From Novosphingobium sp. IK01 (GTDB taxonomy: Bacteria > Pseudomonadota > Alphaproteobacteria > Sphingomonadales > Sphingomonadaceae), in NCBI RefSeq assembly GCF_033242265.1, contig NZ_BTFW01000001.1, positions 2,221,001 through 2,285,000 of the forward strand: a DNA stretch of 64,000 nucleotides, given 5' to 3'. The notes beneath the pieces are model-generated. The model saw only the letters and a list, made by a program, of their open reading frames with translations, searched no databases and was not told the DNA's origin. The translations under genes were made by a program, and so were the position numbers. Each line of letters starts with the position of its first letter. The first letter of the stretch is position 1. Below, in pieces: positions 1-7,476 of the stretch.

Positions 1-699
1 CGCGTGCTCGCGCGCGTGGCGGGCGAGGCGCTCTCGACCTTCTATCAGGACGAGCACCGCGCCCACGGCGTCGACTTGCGCACGCAAGTGGCGGTCGATT
101 GCCTCGAAGGCGCGGACGGCAAGGTGACGGGCGTGCGTCTGGCCGATGGCAGCGTCCTGCCCGCCGATCTGGTGATCGTGGGCATCGGCATCATCCCGCA
201 GGTCGGCCCGCTGCTGGCCGCGGGCGCGGCGGGCGGCAATGGCGTCGATGTCGACGAATTCTGCCGCACCTCACTGCCCCATGTCTATGCCATCGGCGAT
301 TGCGCGGCCCATGCCAATGCCTTTGCGCAAGGCGCGGTGATCCGTCTGGAATCGGTCCAGAACGCCAACGACCAGGCCACCGTGGCAGCCAAGGCGATCT
401 GCGGCGCGCCCGTGCCCTACAAGGCCACCCCGTGGTTCTGGTCGAACCAGTACGACTTGCGCCTCCAGACCGTGGGCCTCTCGACCGGCCACGACGAAGC
501 CGTCCTGCGCGGCGATCCGGCCACGCGCAGCTTCTCGGTGGTCTACCTCAAGAACGGCAAAGTCATCGCGCTCGACTGCGTGAACATGGTCAAGGACTAT
601 GTGCAGGGCAAGAAGCTGGTCGAAACCGGCGCCGCGCTGTCGGCTGCGCAACTGGCCGATGCCGGCGTTCCCCTCAAGGACATGCTGGCGACCGCATAA
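1..699 (+). CDS. FAD-dependent ferredoxin reductase, C-terminal part (truncated by window start)
   Basis: The reading frame is open from base 1, so the N-terminus (first FAD-binding motif and most of the NAD domain) lies outside the window. About 232 residues remain. They show the second FAD motif (VYAIGDCA) and a C-terminal reductase domain with [10 protein letters not shown] and [12 protein letters not shown], typical of putidaredoxin/rhodocoxin reductase-type flavoproteins. Such enzymes pass electrons from NAD(P)H through FAD to a 2Fe-2S ferredoxin serving a P450 or ring-hydroxylating oxygenase. The redox partner is not visible, so the substrate pathway is unknown. The GTG at base 4 is only the first in-frame start-like codon, not the true start. 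A strong bidirectional hairpin terminator follows. Confidence 0.85.
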   Translation, partial: RVLARVAGEALSTFYQDEHRAHGVDLRTQVAVDCLEGADGKVTGVRLADGSVLPADLVIVGIGIIPQVGPLLAAGAAGGNGVDVDEFCRTSLPHVYAIGDCAAHANAFAQGAVIRLESVQNANDQATVAAKAICGAPVPYKATPWFWSNQYDLRLQTVGLSTGHDEAVLRGDPATRSFSVVYLKNGKVIALDCVNMVKDYVQGKKLVETGAALSAAQLADAGVPLKDMLATA

Positions 700-730
700 A
701 CACCGCAGGCTGAGCCCGGCGAAACGCACC

Positions 731-775
731 AAAAAAAGGGGGGCGAAGGAGTGTTTCTCCTTCGCCCCCTTTTTT
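731..775. terminator. Bidirectional Rho-independent terminator
   Basis: A 13-bp perfect stem (739-751 with 757-769) has a 5-nt loop. It is flanked by an A-tract (731-737) on the left and a T-tract (770-775) on the right, so it can terminate both the rightward reductase and the leftward maeB, which converge here. Confidence 0.9.
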
Positions 776-807
776 GTTCACGCGATGCGGGATCGCGCGG
801 GTTCGCG

Positions 808-3072
808 TCAGCCGGTGATGCCCGCCGCCGCCAGCACGGCCAGCGTCAGCAGGTCGGGCGCCGCCGAGGTCATCGGGGCGATCTGCACGGGCTTTTCCAT
901 GTTCAGCAGCATCGGGCCGATCATCGCGTTGCCGCCCAGTTCGCGCAGCAGCTTGGCCGAGATATTGGCCGATTGCAGGCCGGGCATGATCAGCACGTTG
1001 GCCGGGCCCGAGAGACGGCAGAACGGATAGGTTTCCATGATGCGCGGGTTGAGCGCGGCATCGGGAGCCATTTCGCCTTCATACTCGAAGCCGGGGTTGC
1101 GCTGGTCGAGAATCGCCACCGCATCACGCAGCGCGTCGAGCCACTTGCCGTAGGGGTTGCCGAACGTCGAATAGGACATGAACGCGACGCGCGGTTCGTG
1201 GCCCATGCGGCGCGCAACGGCCGCGGTTTCCATCGCGATGTCGGCCAGTTCCTGCGCGTTGGGGCGCTCGTTCACGGTCGTATCGGCAAGGAACACGGTG
1301 CGGTTCTTGCCGACCATCACGTGGATGCCGAAAGGCAGCGTGCCCGGCTTGGGTTCGAGAACGCGGCGGATCTCGTTCATGGTCTGGGCGAACGGACGCG
1401 TCGTGCCCGAGATCATGGCATCGCCATGGCCCAGCGCCAGCAGGAGCGAGGCGAACACGTTGCGGTCGTTGTTGACCATGCGGCGCACGTCGCGCTCAAG
1501 GTAACCCCGGCGCTGGAGACGCGGATAGAGATAGTCCACCATGTCTTCGAGCAGCGGCGAAACCGACGAGTTGTGGATCTCGAAGCTGGAGGGGTTGGAC
1601 ACGCCCAGCTCGGCCAGCTTGTCGAGCACGGCCTGCGTGCGGCCCACCAGAACCGGCGTGCCATAGCCGAAATCGCGATACTGGATCGCGGCGCGCAGCA
1701 CCACTTCCTGTTCGGCCTCGGCAAAGATCACCCGCTTGGGCGACTGCTTGACGCTGGCATAGACGTTGGTGAGGACCGAGGTGGTCGGGTTGAGGCGGGC
1801 CTTGAGGCTTTCGCGATAGGTCTCGAAATCCTCGATGTTCTTGCGGGCCACGCCCGAATCCATCGCCGCCTTGGCCACCGCCGAAGACACCACTTCCATC
1901 AGGCGCGGGTCGAAGGGAGCCGGGATGATGTAGTCGAGGCCGAACTGGTGGTTCTTGCCATAGGCCGCGGCGACTTCCTCGGGGACCGGCTCGCGCGCGA
2001 GTTCGGCGATGGCGGTGGCTGCCGCGATCTTCATTTCTTCATTGATCGCGGTCGCCTGAACGTCGAGCGCGCCACGGAAGATATAGGGGAAGCCCAGGAC
2101 GTTGTTGACCTGGTTGGGATAGTCCGAACGGCCCGTGGCGATCACGCAGTCGGGGCGGACGGCCTTGGCGGCGTTGGGGTTGATCTCGGGATCGGGGTTG
2201 GCCATCGCGAAGATGATCGGCTGGGGCGCCATGTTCTTGACCCATTCGGGCTTGAGCGCATCCGCCGCCGAGAGGCCGAGGAAGATGTCGGCGCCGACCA
2301 GTGCCTCTTCGAGCGTGCGGGCAGGGGTATCGATCGCATGCGCGCTCTTCCACTGGTCCATGCTGTCGGTGCGGCCCTGGTAGATCGTGCCCGAACGGTC
2401 GCACATGATCACGTTGTCGTGACGCACGCCCATGGCCTTGATCAGCTCGGTGCAGGCAATCGCCGCCGCGCCCGCGCCGTTGACCACGACCTTGACTTCC
2501 GACATCGCGCGGTTGGTCAGGTGGCAGGCGTTGAGCAGGCCGGCTGCGGTGATGATCGCGGTGCCGTGCTGGTCATCGTGCATGACCGGAATCTTCAGGC
2601 GCTCGCGCAGGGCCTGTTCGATGATGAAGCATTCGGGGGCCTTGATGTCTTCAAGGTTGATCCCGCCAAAGCTGGGTTCCATGAGCGCGACGGCCTCGAT
2701 GAAGGCATCGGGGTCTTCGGTGGCCAGTTCGATGTCGATCGAGTCGACGTCGGCAAAGCGCTTGAACAGCACCGCCTTGCCTTCCATCACCGGCTTGGAA
2801 GCCAGTGCGCCCAGATTGCCCAGGCCCAGGATCGCGGTCCCGTTGGAGATCACCGCAACGAGGTTGCCCTTGGCGGTATAGTCGTAGGCCGTCGCCGCAT
2901 TCTCGGCGATGGCCAGAACCGGCACGGCCACGCCCGGCGAATAGGCCAGGCTCAGGTCGCGCTGGGTGGCCATGGGCTTGGAGGCGATGATCTCGATTTT
3001 GCCCGGCCGGATCGTGTTGTGGTAGAAAAGCGCTTCGCGTTCAGTGAAACGGACGTTGCTTTCCTCAGACAT
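808..3072 (-). CDS. maeB: NADP-dependent malic enzyme (MaeB type, malic domain fused to phosphotransacetylase-like domain)
   Basis: The 754-residue protein has the length of the large fused malic enzymes. Residues 1 to about 430 form the malic enzyme part: an N-terminal malic domain (SLAYSPGVAVPV, then KGNLVAVISNGTAILGLG) and the NAD(P)-binding domain (VVNGAGAAAIACTELI). The rest is a PTA_PTB-like domain, usually non-catalytic and thought to be an acetyl-CoA-responsive regulatory module. The enzyme decarboxylates malate to pyruvate and makes NADPH in the cytoplasm. I chose ATG at 3072 over a GTG six bases upstream because a GGGAG Shine-Dalgarno lies about 9 nt before it. The gene is monocistronic, ends at the bidirectional terminator, and has a perfect palindrome upstream (3158-3174). 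Confidence 0.95.
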   Translation of the reverse strand: MSEESNVRFTEREALFYHNTIRPGKIEIIASKPMATQRDLSLAYSPGVAVPVLAIAENAATAYDYTAKGNLVAVISNGTAILGLGNLGALASKPVMEGKAVLFKRFADVDSIDIELATEDPDAFIEAVALMEPSFGGINLEDIKAPECFIIEQALRERLKIPVMHDDQHGTAIITAAGLLNACHLTNRAMSEVKVVVNGAGAAAIACTELIKAMGVRHDNVIMCDRSGTIYQGRTDSMDQWKSAHAIDTPARTLEEALVGADIFLGLSAADALKPEWVKNMAPQPIIFAMANPDPEINPNAAKAVRPDCVIATGRSDYPNQVNNVLGFPYIFRGALDVQATAINEEMKIAAATAIAELAREPVPEEVAAAYGKNHQFGLDYIIPAPFDPRLMEVVSSAVAKAAMDSGVARKNIEDFETYRESLKARLNPTTSVLTNVYASVKQSPKRVIFAEAEQEVVLRAAIQYRDFGYGTPVLVGRTQAVLDKLAELGVSNPSSFEIHNSSVSPLLEDMVDYLYPRLQRRGYLERDVRRMVNNDRNVFASLLLALGHGDAMISGTTRPFAQTMNEIRRVLEPKPGTLPFGIHVMVGKNRTVFLADTTVNERPNAQELADIAMETAAVARRMGHEPRVAFMSYSTFGNPYGKWLDALRDAVAILDQRNPGFEYEGEMAPDAALNPRIMETYPFCRLSGPANVLIMPGLQSANISAKLLRELGGNAMIGPMLLNMEKPVQIAPMTSAAPDLLTLAVLAAAGITG

Positions 3073-3125
3073 TCGCACTCTCCCGGCAAACTGGAAAAAT
3101 TACCGCCTGCCCCCTTGCACATTCG

Positions 3126-3174
3126 TATGCTCTAGGGAAGTCGAATGCGTGCAAGCACATGCACAAAATGCATG
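3126..3174 (-). promoter_or_regulatory. Candidate maeB promoter with upstream palindrome
   Basis: On the minus strand a -35-like TTGCAC (3149-3154) is followed after 17 nt by AGCATA (3126-3131), a weak -10. Immediately upstream of the -35 lies the perfect inverted repeat CATGCA-N5-TGCATG (3158-3174), placed where an activator could bind. No transcription factor is identified. Confidence 0.35.
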
Positions 3175-3188
3175 AGCCGATGAATGCC

Positions 3189-4427
3189 TCAATCCGCAGC
3201 ACCGGGCCGGAACAGGCCGACAAGGGTGGCCAGCCGCGCCATCAGCACCGGGTTTTCGCCCGGCCCGTCCTGCCCCAGCCGCACCACCACCAGCTTGCGC
3301 GAGGGACTGGCCAAAACCACCTGCCCGCCTTCGCCCAGCGCGGCAATCAGGTCGCGCGGGCCCTGATCGGGGAAGAGTCTGGCCTGCCCGTGGGTGGGCT
3401 CGCGGTTGAGCCAGACCCCCGCGCCATACTGCTTCTCGCGCGGCGAGGGAGAGGCCATGAAATCGATCCACTGGCGGGGCACCAGTTGCGCGCCATGCAC
3501 CGCCCCCCGGTTGCGCAGGAACTCGCCAAAGCGGGCATAATCGCGCGCGGTGCCATCGATCATCGCCCCGCCGTTCATCGTGCCCCCCGCATCGTAGGAG
3601 GCCACGATGCCGCGCATGGCGACCGGTTCGAACAGGCGCGTGCGCAAGTAATCGGCCACCGCCCGGCGCCGCGCGTCCGGGTCGCCATCGGGCGCCAGAA
3701 CCCGCGCGGCCAGATCGGCCAGGATCACCCCGCTGGCCGCCCCGCCCGCGTCGCCCCCGGCAACCTGATCGGAATCGTCGCCGCTCCAGTGCGCGCCCGG
3801 TTCGGCGGCCAGCGGCTGGTCCTCGGCGGCGCGGGCCATGTCGTCGCGGCCCGAGCCGAACAGCATGCGCGCATCATCGTCCGGTCCCTGCCGGAGCCCG
3901 GCCCGCATCTGCAACAGATGGCGCAGCGTGATCTCGCCGCGCGGATCGCCCGGACGCTGCCAGGCGGGCACCGGCGCCGTCTCGTTGAGGCGCAGCCGCC
4001 CGTCGGACACCAGCATGCCGATCATCACCGCCGTGATCGCCCGCACGATGCCCCCTCCGGCCAGCCGGGTATTCTCGTGATAGCCATCGGCATAGCGTTC
4101 GGCCACGATGCGCCCGCCCTGCATGACCAGAACCGCGCGTGTTTCGCCGGGAATCCTGTTTGGCTGGCCGTTCTGCTGGCCGCCCTGCCTGTCCGTGCTG
4201 TCGCGGAACAGCGCATCGACCGCGCGGGCCAGCCGCTCGCGGTTCACCCCCGGATCGTCGATCACCGCCTTGAGCGCCTCGTCCGAAAGCGCGGGCGTGG
4301 TCGGCGCCGACGACGAACAGCCCGCGAGAAGAACTGGCGCAAGAGCCGGCACCACGATATGGGCCAGGTATCGGCGGGCCAGATACCGACAGGCAGGCAA
4401 AAGACGGAATCGCGGGGGGCTCAGCAT
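3189..4427 (-). CDS. Serine hydrolase (class C beta-lactamase-like) family lipoprotein with catalytic motifs lost
   Basis: The 412-residue protein starts with a basic N-terminus and hydrophobic stretch ending in the lipobox LLAGC (Cys37), so it is probably an envelope lipoprotein. The fold signature of beta-lactamase-related serine hydrolases is clear: ITLRHLLQM, ARDYARFGEFL, LVPRQWIDFM and KLVVVRLG. At about residues 124-131, where the family has the SxxK motif, the sequence reads GIVRAI. The nucleophilic Ser is thus Gly126 and the general-base Lys is Arg129. The YxN/YSS region is replaced by a Gly/Asp/Ala-rich stretch, and the third motif (GHxGQ) reads GEGGQ. Family and lipoprotein status are well supported; loss of hydrolase activity is inferred. 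ATG at 4427 is preferred over a GTG at 4460 because it gives a compact signal peptide. It is divergent from the next gene. Confidence 0.8.
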   Translation of the reverse strand: MLSPPRFRLLPACRYLARRYLAHIVVPALAPVLLAGCSSSAPTTPALSDEALKAVIDDPGVNRERLARAVDALFRDSTDRQGGQQNGQPNRIPGETRAVLVMQGGRIVAERYADGYHENTRLAGGGIVRAITAVMIGMLVSDGRLRLNETAPVPAWQRPGDPRGEITLRHLLQMRAGLRQGPDDDARMLFGSGRDDMARAAEDQPLAAEPGAHWSGDDSDQVAGGDAGGAASGVILADLAARVLAPDGDPDARRRAVADYLRTRLFEPVAMRGIVASYDAGGTMNGGAMIDGTARDYARFGEFLRNRGAVHGAQLVPRQWIDFMASPSPREKQYGAGVWLNREPTHGQARLFPDQGPRDLIAALGEGGQVVLASPSRKLVVVRLGQDGPGENPVLMARLATLVGLFRPGAAD

Positions 4428-4460
4428 GATCGCCCGGTCTTTCCACCAGAACGAATGCAC

Positions 4461-4877
4461 ATGGCAACCACCAAGCCTTCTTCACCCACAAATGATCCCC
4501 TCCATTCCGGAGGTCTCCCCGATGGGCGGGGCTCCGTGCATTCTCGCGGGCGGGGGCGGCTGGTGCGCGGGCTGGGCCTGCTGGCCCTGCTGGCGCTGGC
4601 AATCGGCGCGGCTTTCGTGATGCTGGTCTGGCGCCCGGCACAGGCGACCGCCCGGCTCGAAGCCGCCCGTGCCGCGCGCGTGGCCTGTTCGTGCCGCTAT
4701 GTCGGCGGGCGGACGCTGGGCGATTGCGAGAAGGACATGCCCCCCGGACGCTTCCCCGTCTCGCTCTCGCAGGACCCGGCAGCCCATACCGTCACCGCCA
4801 GCGTGCCGCTGGCCGCCGCGCAGACCGCCACCTATCGCAAAGGCTGGGGCTGCCTGCTGCAACCCTGGCAGGACTAG
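4461..4877 (+). CDS. Hypothetical single-pass membrane protein with four cysteines
   Basis: The 138-residue product has a low-complexity, basic cytoplasmic N-terminus (about 35 residues), one hydrophobic segment (about residues 36-57) and a C-terminal domain of about 80 residues. That domain holds cysteines near positions 76, 78, 89 and 131, giving a CxC...C...C pattern that could form disulfides in the periplasm. I do not recognise the family. ATG at 4461 or the ATG six bases upstream are both possible. The gene is head-to-head with the serine-hydrolase-like lipoprotein, with only about 33 bp between starts, which suggests linked function or shared control. Confidence 0.65.
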   Translation: MATTKPSSPTNDPLHSGGLPDGRGSVHSRGRGRLVRGLGLLALLALAIGAAFVMLVWRPAQATARLEAARAARVACSCRYVGGRTLGDCEKDMPPGRFPVSLSQDPAAHTVTASVPLAAAQTATYRKGWGCLLQPWQD

Positions 4878-4947
4878 GCGTCACCGACACGGGCAACGCA
4901 CACCTGGCTTGCCCATGCAAACGCTGCGCGACGTTTGATCCATTTTC

Positions 4948-5049
4948 ATCATCCCCGCGCAGGCGGGGATCCAGTTCCGACGCCTGCGCATGGTAACAAA
5001 GCCCGGAACAAGGCCCGGTATCTGGATTCCCGCCTGCGCGGGAATGACG
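4948..5049. repeat. Pair of inverted REP-like palindromic repeats
   Basis: Two copies of a roughly 27-bp element with a CCCGCGCAGGCGGG-type core lie in opposite orientation (about 4948-4973 and 5022-5049), about 48 bp apart in the 211-bp intergenic space. The element resembles the short dispersed palindromes common between genes in many Proteobacteria. It sits between convergent genes and may help stop transcription. Confidence 0.7.
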
Positions 5050-5088
5050 AGCAAAATTATTGAAAATCAGATCTATCCGCGCGCCCAC

Positions 5089-6315
5089 TCACATCCCGAG
5101 CGGTTCGCTGGGCTCGGTGCTTTCGATCCAGCCGCCGCCGACCACGCGCTCTCCGGCATAGATCACCGCCGCCTGTCCGGGCGCGACGCCATATTCGCTC
5201 TGGGCAAAGCGCAAGGTCGTGGCCGCGCCATCCCCCAGCGGTCCTTCCAGCGTGACCGGCACCGGCTTGGCCAGCGAGCGGACCTTGGCCGTCAGCGGCG
5301 TGCCATCGGTGGGCAACGGGCCGATGCGGTTGGTCTGCGTGATCCGCGCGGCGGCCACGCCGAGCAGCGCGCGCGGGCCGACCAGCACGCGGGCCCCCTC
5401 GGCATCGATCCCCACGACATAGAGCGGCTCGGGCTGGCCGCCGATCTCCAGCCCCCGGCGCTGGCCGACGGTATAGTGGATCACCCCCTGATGGGCGCCG
5501 AGCACCTCTCCGGTGCGGGCATGGACGATGGGCCCCGCCCGCACGCCCTCGGGCCGCACGCTGCGCACGATCTTGGCATAGTCGCCGTCGGGCACGAAGC
5601 AGATGTCCTGGCTGTCGGGCTTGGCCGCCACGCCCAGCCCCATGGCCTGCGCCAGCGCGCGCACTTGCGGCTTGGGCATGCCGCCGAGCGGGAAACGCAG
5701 GAATTCGAGTTGCTCCTGCGTGGTGCCATAGAGAAAATAGCTCTGGTCGCGGGCCGGATCGGCGGCGCGGTGGAGCCGCGCACCGGTTTCGTGTTCTACC
5801 CGCCGGACATAGTGCCCGGTCGCCAGACAATCGGCCCCCAGTTCGCGCGCCATGGCCAGCAGGTCGGTAAACTTGGGCCCCATGTTGCAACGGATGCAGG
5901 GAATCGGCGTGCGCCCGGCCAGATAGTCGTCGGCAAAGCGCTCGACCACGTCCTCACGAAAACGCGACTCATGATCAAAGACATAGTGGGCAATGCCCAG
6001 CCGGTCGGCCACGGCGCGCGCGTCGCGGATGTCGTCGCCCGCACAGCAGGCGCCCTTGCGCCCGGTAGCCGCACCATAATCGTACAATTGCAAAGTGACG
6101 CCGATCACTTCCGCGCCGCTCGCGGCTGCCAGCCCGGCCACCACCGAGCTGTCCACCCCGCCCGACATGGCCACCACGATTCGCCGCTCGCGCGCAGGGG
6201 CGGGAAGGTCGAACAAGGCAAAGGGATCGGCCAGATCACCGAAATCCGGGACGAACGGAGTGCCCCCGGACGCGGGCTCGGAAGTGGGCACAGGGCAGGA
6301 CGGAATAGACTTCAT
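5089..6315 (-). CDS. mnmA: tRNA-specific 2-thiouridylase MnmA
   Basis: MnmA thiolates U34 of tRNA-Lys, -Glu and -Gln in the cytoplasm using ATP and a sulfur relay. The 408-residue protein has the PP-loop ATP-pyrophosphatase motif SGGVDSS (residues 51-57). The catalytic cysteine lies in a CNMGPKF context (Cys143), the second cysteine in [10 protein letters not shown], and the C-terminal beta-barrel follows ([10 protein letters not shown]). ATG at 6315 is the only plausible ATG before the PP-loop and leaves an N-terminal extension of about 45 residues; a shorter product from an internal GTG cannot be excluded. The gene is divergent from the sciP unit. Confidence 0.95.
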   Translation of the reverse strand: MKSIPSCPVPTSEPASGGTPFVPDFGDLADPFALFDLPAPARERRIVVAMSGGVDSSVVAGLAAASGAEVIGVTLQLYDYGAATGRKGACCAGDDIRDARAVADRLGIAHYVFDHESRFREDVVERFADDYLAGRTPIPCIRCNMGPKFTDLLAMARELGADCLATGHYVRRVEHETGARLHRAADPARDQSYFLYGTTQEQLEFLRFPLGGMPKPQVRALAQAMGLGVAAKPDSQDICFVPDGDYAKIVRSVRPEGVRAGPIVHARTGEVLGAHQGVIHYTVGQRRGLEIGGQPEPLYVVGIDAEGARVLVGPRALLGVAAARITQTNRIGPLPTDGTPLTAKVRSLAKPVPVTLEGPLGDGAATTLRFAQSEYGVAPGQAAVIYAGERVVGGGWIESTEPSEPLGM

Positions 6316-6400
6316 CCCCCGCCCATAGGCGTTTTGGCCCCCGGTTTCAGCGCAAAAATGGGGGACAGCGCCCCCGCGCCGGACCCGAATGGCTAATTTT

Positions 6401-6429
6401 TTGTAAAGACGGACTTTACATTCCTTTAT
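6401..6429 (+). promoter_or_regulatory. Candidate promoter and operator of the sciP unit
   Basis: A perfect inverted repeat TGTAAAG-N5-CTTTACA (6402-6420) overlaps a -35-like TTGTAA (6401-6406). This is spaced 17 nt from CTTTAT (6424-6429). The palindrome covers the -35 and part of the spacer, the usual place for a repressor site. It lies in the divergent mnmA/sciP-unit gap. The cognate regulator is unknown. Confidence 0.45.
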
Positions 6430-6459
6430 CCCTATTCTGATTATGAAGGGCCCATGGAC

Positions 6460-6789
6460 ATGGGCTTTGACGATCTGCGCGGGTTTACCGGCACTGAAAT
6501 CGTCCCCGTGCTGCGCGAGCTGCACTGGGGGGAATTCTGCGCCCGGCTGAGCGCCGCACAGGACCTGCGCCGACTGGCACAGGCCGTTTCCCGCGCGCCG
6601 ACGGGCAGCCCTGTCCGGGCCAGTTTCCACCCGGAAGCGGCCCGGATGCTGCTGGAACCGAAGCATGAAGGCGCCGTTAACCCAACCTCTTCAACGAATG
6701 GCAAAGTGGAGGAAAGCACAAAGGTGATGAAGCCACGCAGGCCGTCCCCACCGCCCTACGGCGGGCTGACCCGACGGGAGCTGTCATGA
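6460..6789 (+). CDS. Small hypothetical protein translationally coupled to sciP
   Basis: This is a 109-residue ORF. ATG at 6460 is chosen over ATG at 6454 because the Shine-Dalgarno-like GAAGGG (6445-6450) is 9 nt from it. The N-terminal half looks globular and amphipathic ([25 protein letters not shown]); the C-terminal half is polar and Pro-rich. Its stop codon overlaps the sciP start as ATGA, which argues for a real, co-translated gene. I do not recognise a characterised family. The antisense ORF over the same bases lacks these signals. Confidence 0.55.
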   Translation: MGFDDLRGFTGTEIVPVLRELHWGEFCARLSAAQDLRRLAQAVSRAPTGSPVRASFHPEAARMLLEPKHEGAVNPTSSTNGKVEESTKVMKPRRPSPPPYGGLTRRELS

Positions 6790-7085
6790 TCGAAAACCAG
6801 AAAATCAGGCCGGCACAGGTCATTGGCCCCTTGGGCGAACCCCTGACGCTGGAAAACCTGCCTCCCGCCAACACGTCTCGCTGGGTCGTGCGGCGCAAGG
6901 CCGAAGTCGTCGCGGCCGTCAATGGCGGACTGTTGACGATCGACGAGGCTTGCGAACGCTATGGCCTGACTCTCGAGGAGTTCGCCTCGTGGCAGCGTGC
7001 GGTCGATCGCTCGGGCATGCAGGGCCTGCGCGTGACCCGCATCCAGCACTATCGCGACCTTTACGAGCGCCAGCTCAAGTATTGA
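6786..7085 (+). CDS. sciP: SciP-type CtrA inhibitor (DUF1153 family)
   Basis: The 99-residue protein matches the DUF1153 family typified by Caulobacter SciP, a small helix-turn-helix protein that binds CtrA and blocks its transcription activation during the cell cycle. Visible hallmarks are the N-terminal IGPLGEPLTLENLPP, the segment RWVVRRKAEVVAAVNGGL, and the HTH-like LTIDEACERYGLTLEEFASWQ followed by a basic C-terminus. A GGGAG Shine-Dalgarno (6776-6780) precedes the start, which overlaps the upstream small ORF by 4 nt. Function in this organism is inferred from the family. Confidence 0.9.
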   Translation: MIENQKIRPAQVIGPLGEPLTLENLPPANTSRWVVRRKAEVVAAVNGGLLTIDEACERYGLTLEEFASWQRAVDRSGMQGLRVTRIQHYRDLYERQLKY

Positions 7086-7131
7086 TCCCTATCCGGCGCC
7101 CCGCCTTCCCGGTGGTGCCATCCCGCAGACA

Positions 7132-7174
7132 AACGACCGCACGGGGCCCGACCTCCGTGCGGTCGTTGTCGTTT
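7132..7174 (+). terminator. Rho-independent terminator after sciP
   Basis: A 13-bp perfect stem (7132-7144 with 7155-7167) has a 10-nt loop and is followed by a T-rich tract ending in TTTT (7171-7174). Confidence 0.8.
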
Positions 7175-7289
7175 TGAACCGTGGAAGCCCCCCCTTCAGC
7201 CATTTCTTCTTAAGCCGGTCTTCGTTTCAGGAATACCCCCCTGCCCTTTTGGGCATGCGCTGCGCCGAACGTCGTTTGTCGAGGCCTGA

Positions 7290-7318
7290 TTGCAACTGGT
7301 CGTATCGACCGCTAATGA
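7290..7318 (+). promoter_or_regulatory. Candidate promoter/operator of the RND efflux genes
   Basis: TTGCAA (7290-7295) and TAATGA (7313-7318) are separated by 17 nt. Between them is the perfect inverted repeat GGTCG-TAT-CGACC (7298-7310), a spacing typical of TetR-type operators. No regulator gene is adjacent. The rest of the 391-bp gap between sciP and the efflux genes (7086-7476) shows only the sciP terminator and no ORF or RNA that I can support. Confidence 0.4.
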
Positions 7319-7476
7319 TCTGCTAAACGCTGGCAGGGAAAGGAACCTTTTCCGTCGCCTCGCCATCAGGCCGCGCCTTGCCCGTTTCCGGGCAGGACAC
7401 GGCCCTCAGCGGGCTGTGGTCGGGCAAGGTGCCATGAACCGGAAAAAGCGCCCATGCGGCGTCGATCCAGGGTAGC

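Noticed and set aside
751..3135. 794-codon plus-strand frame
   Set aside because: It is a mirror frame of maeB beginning inside a terminator hairpin.
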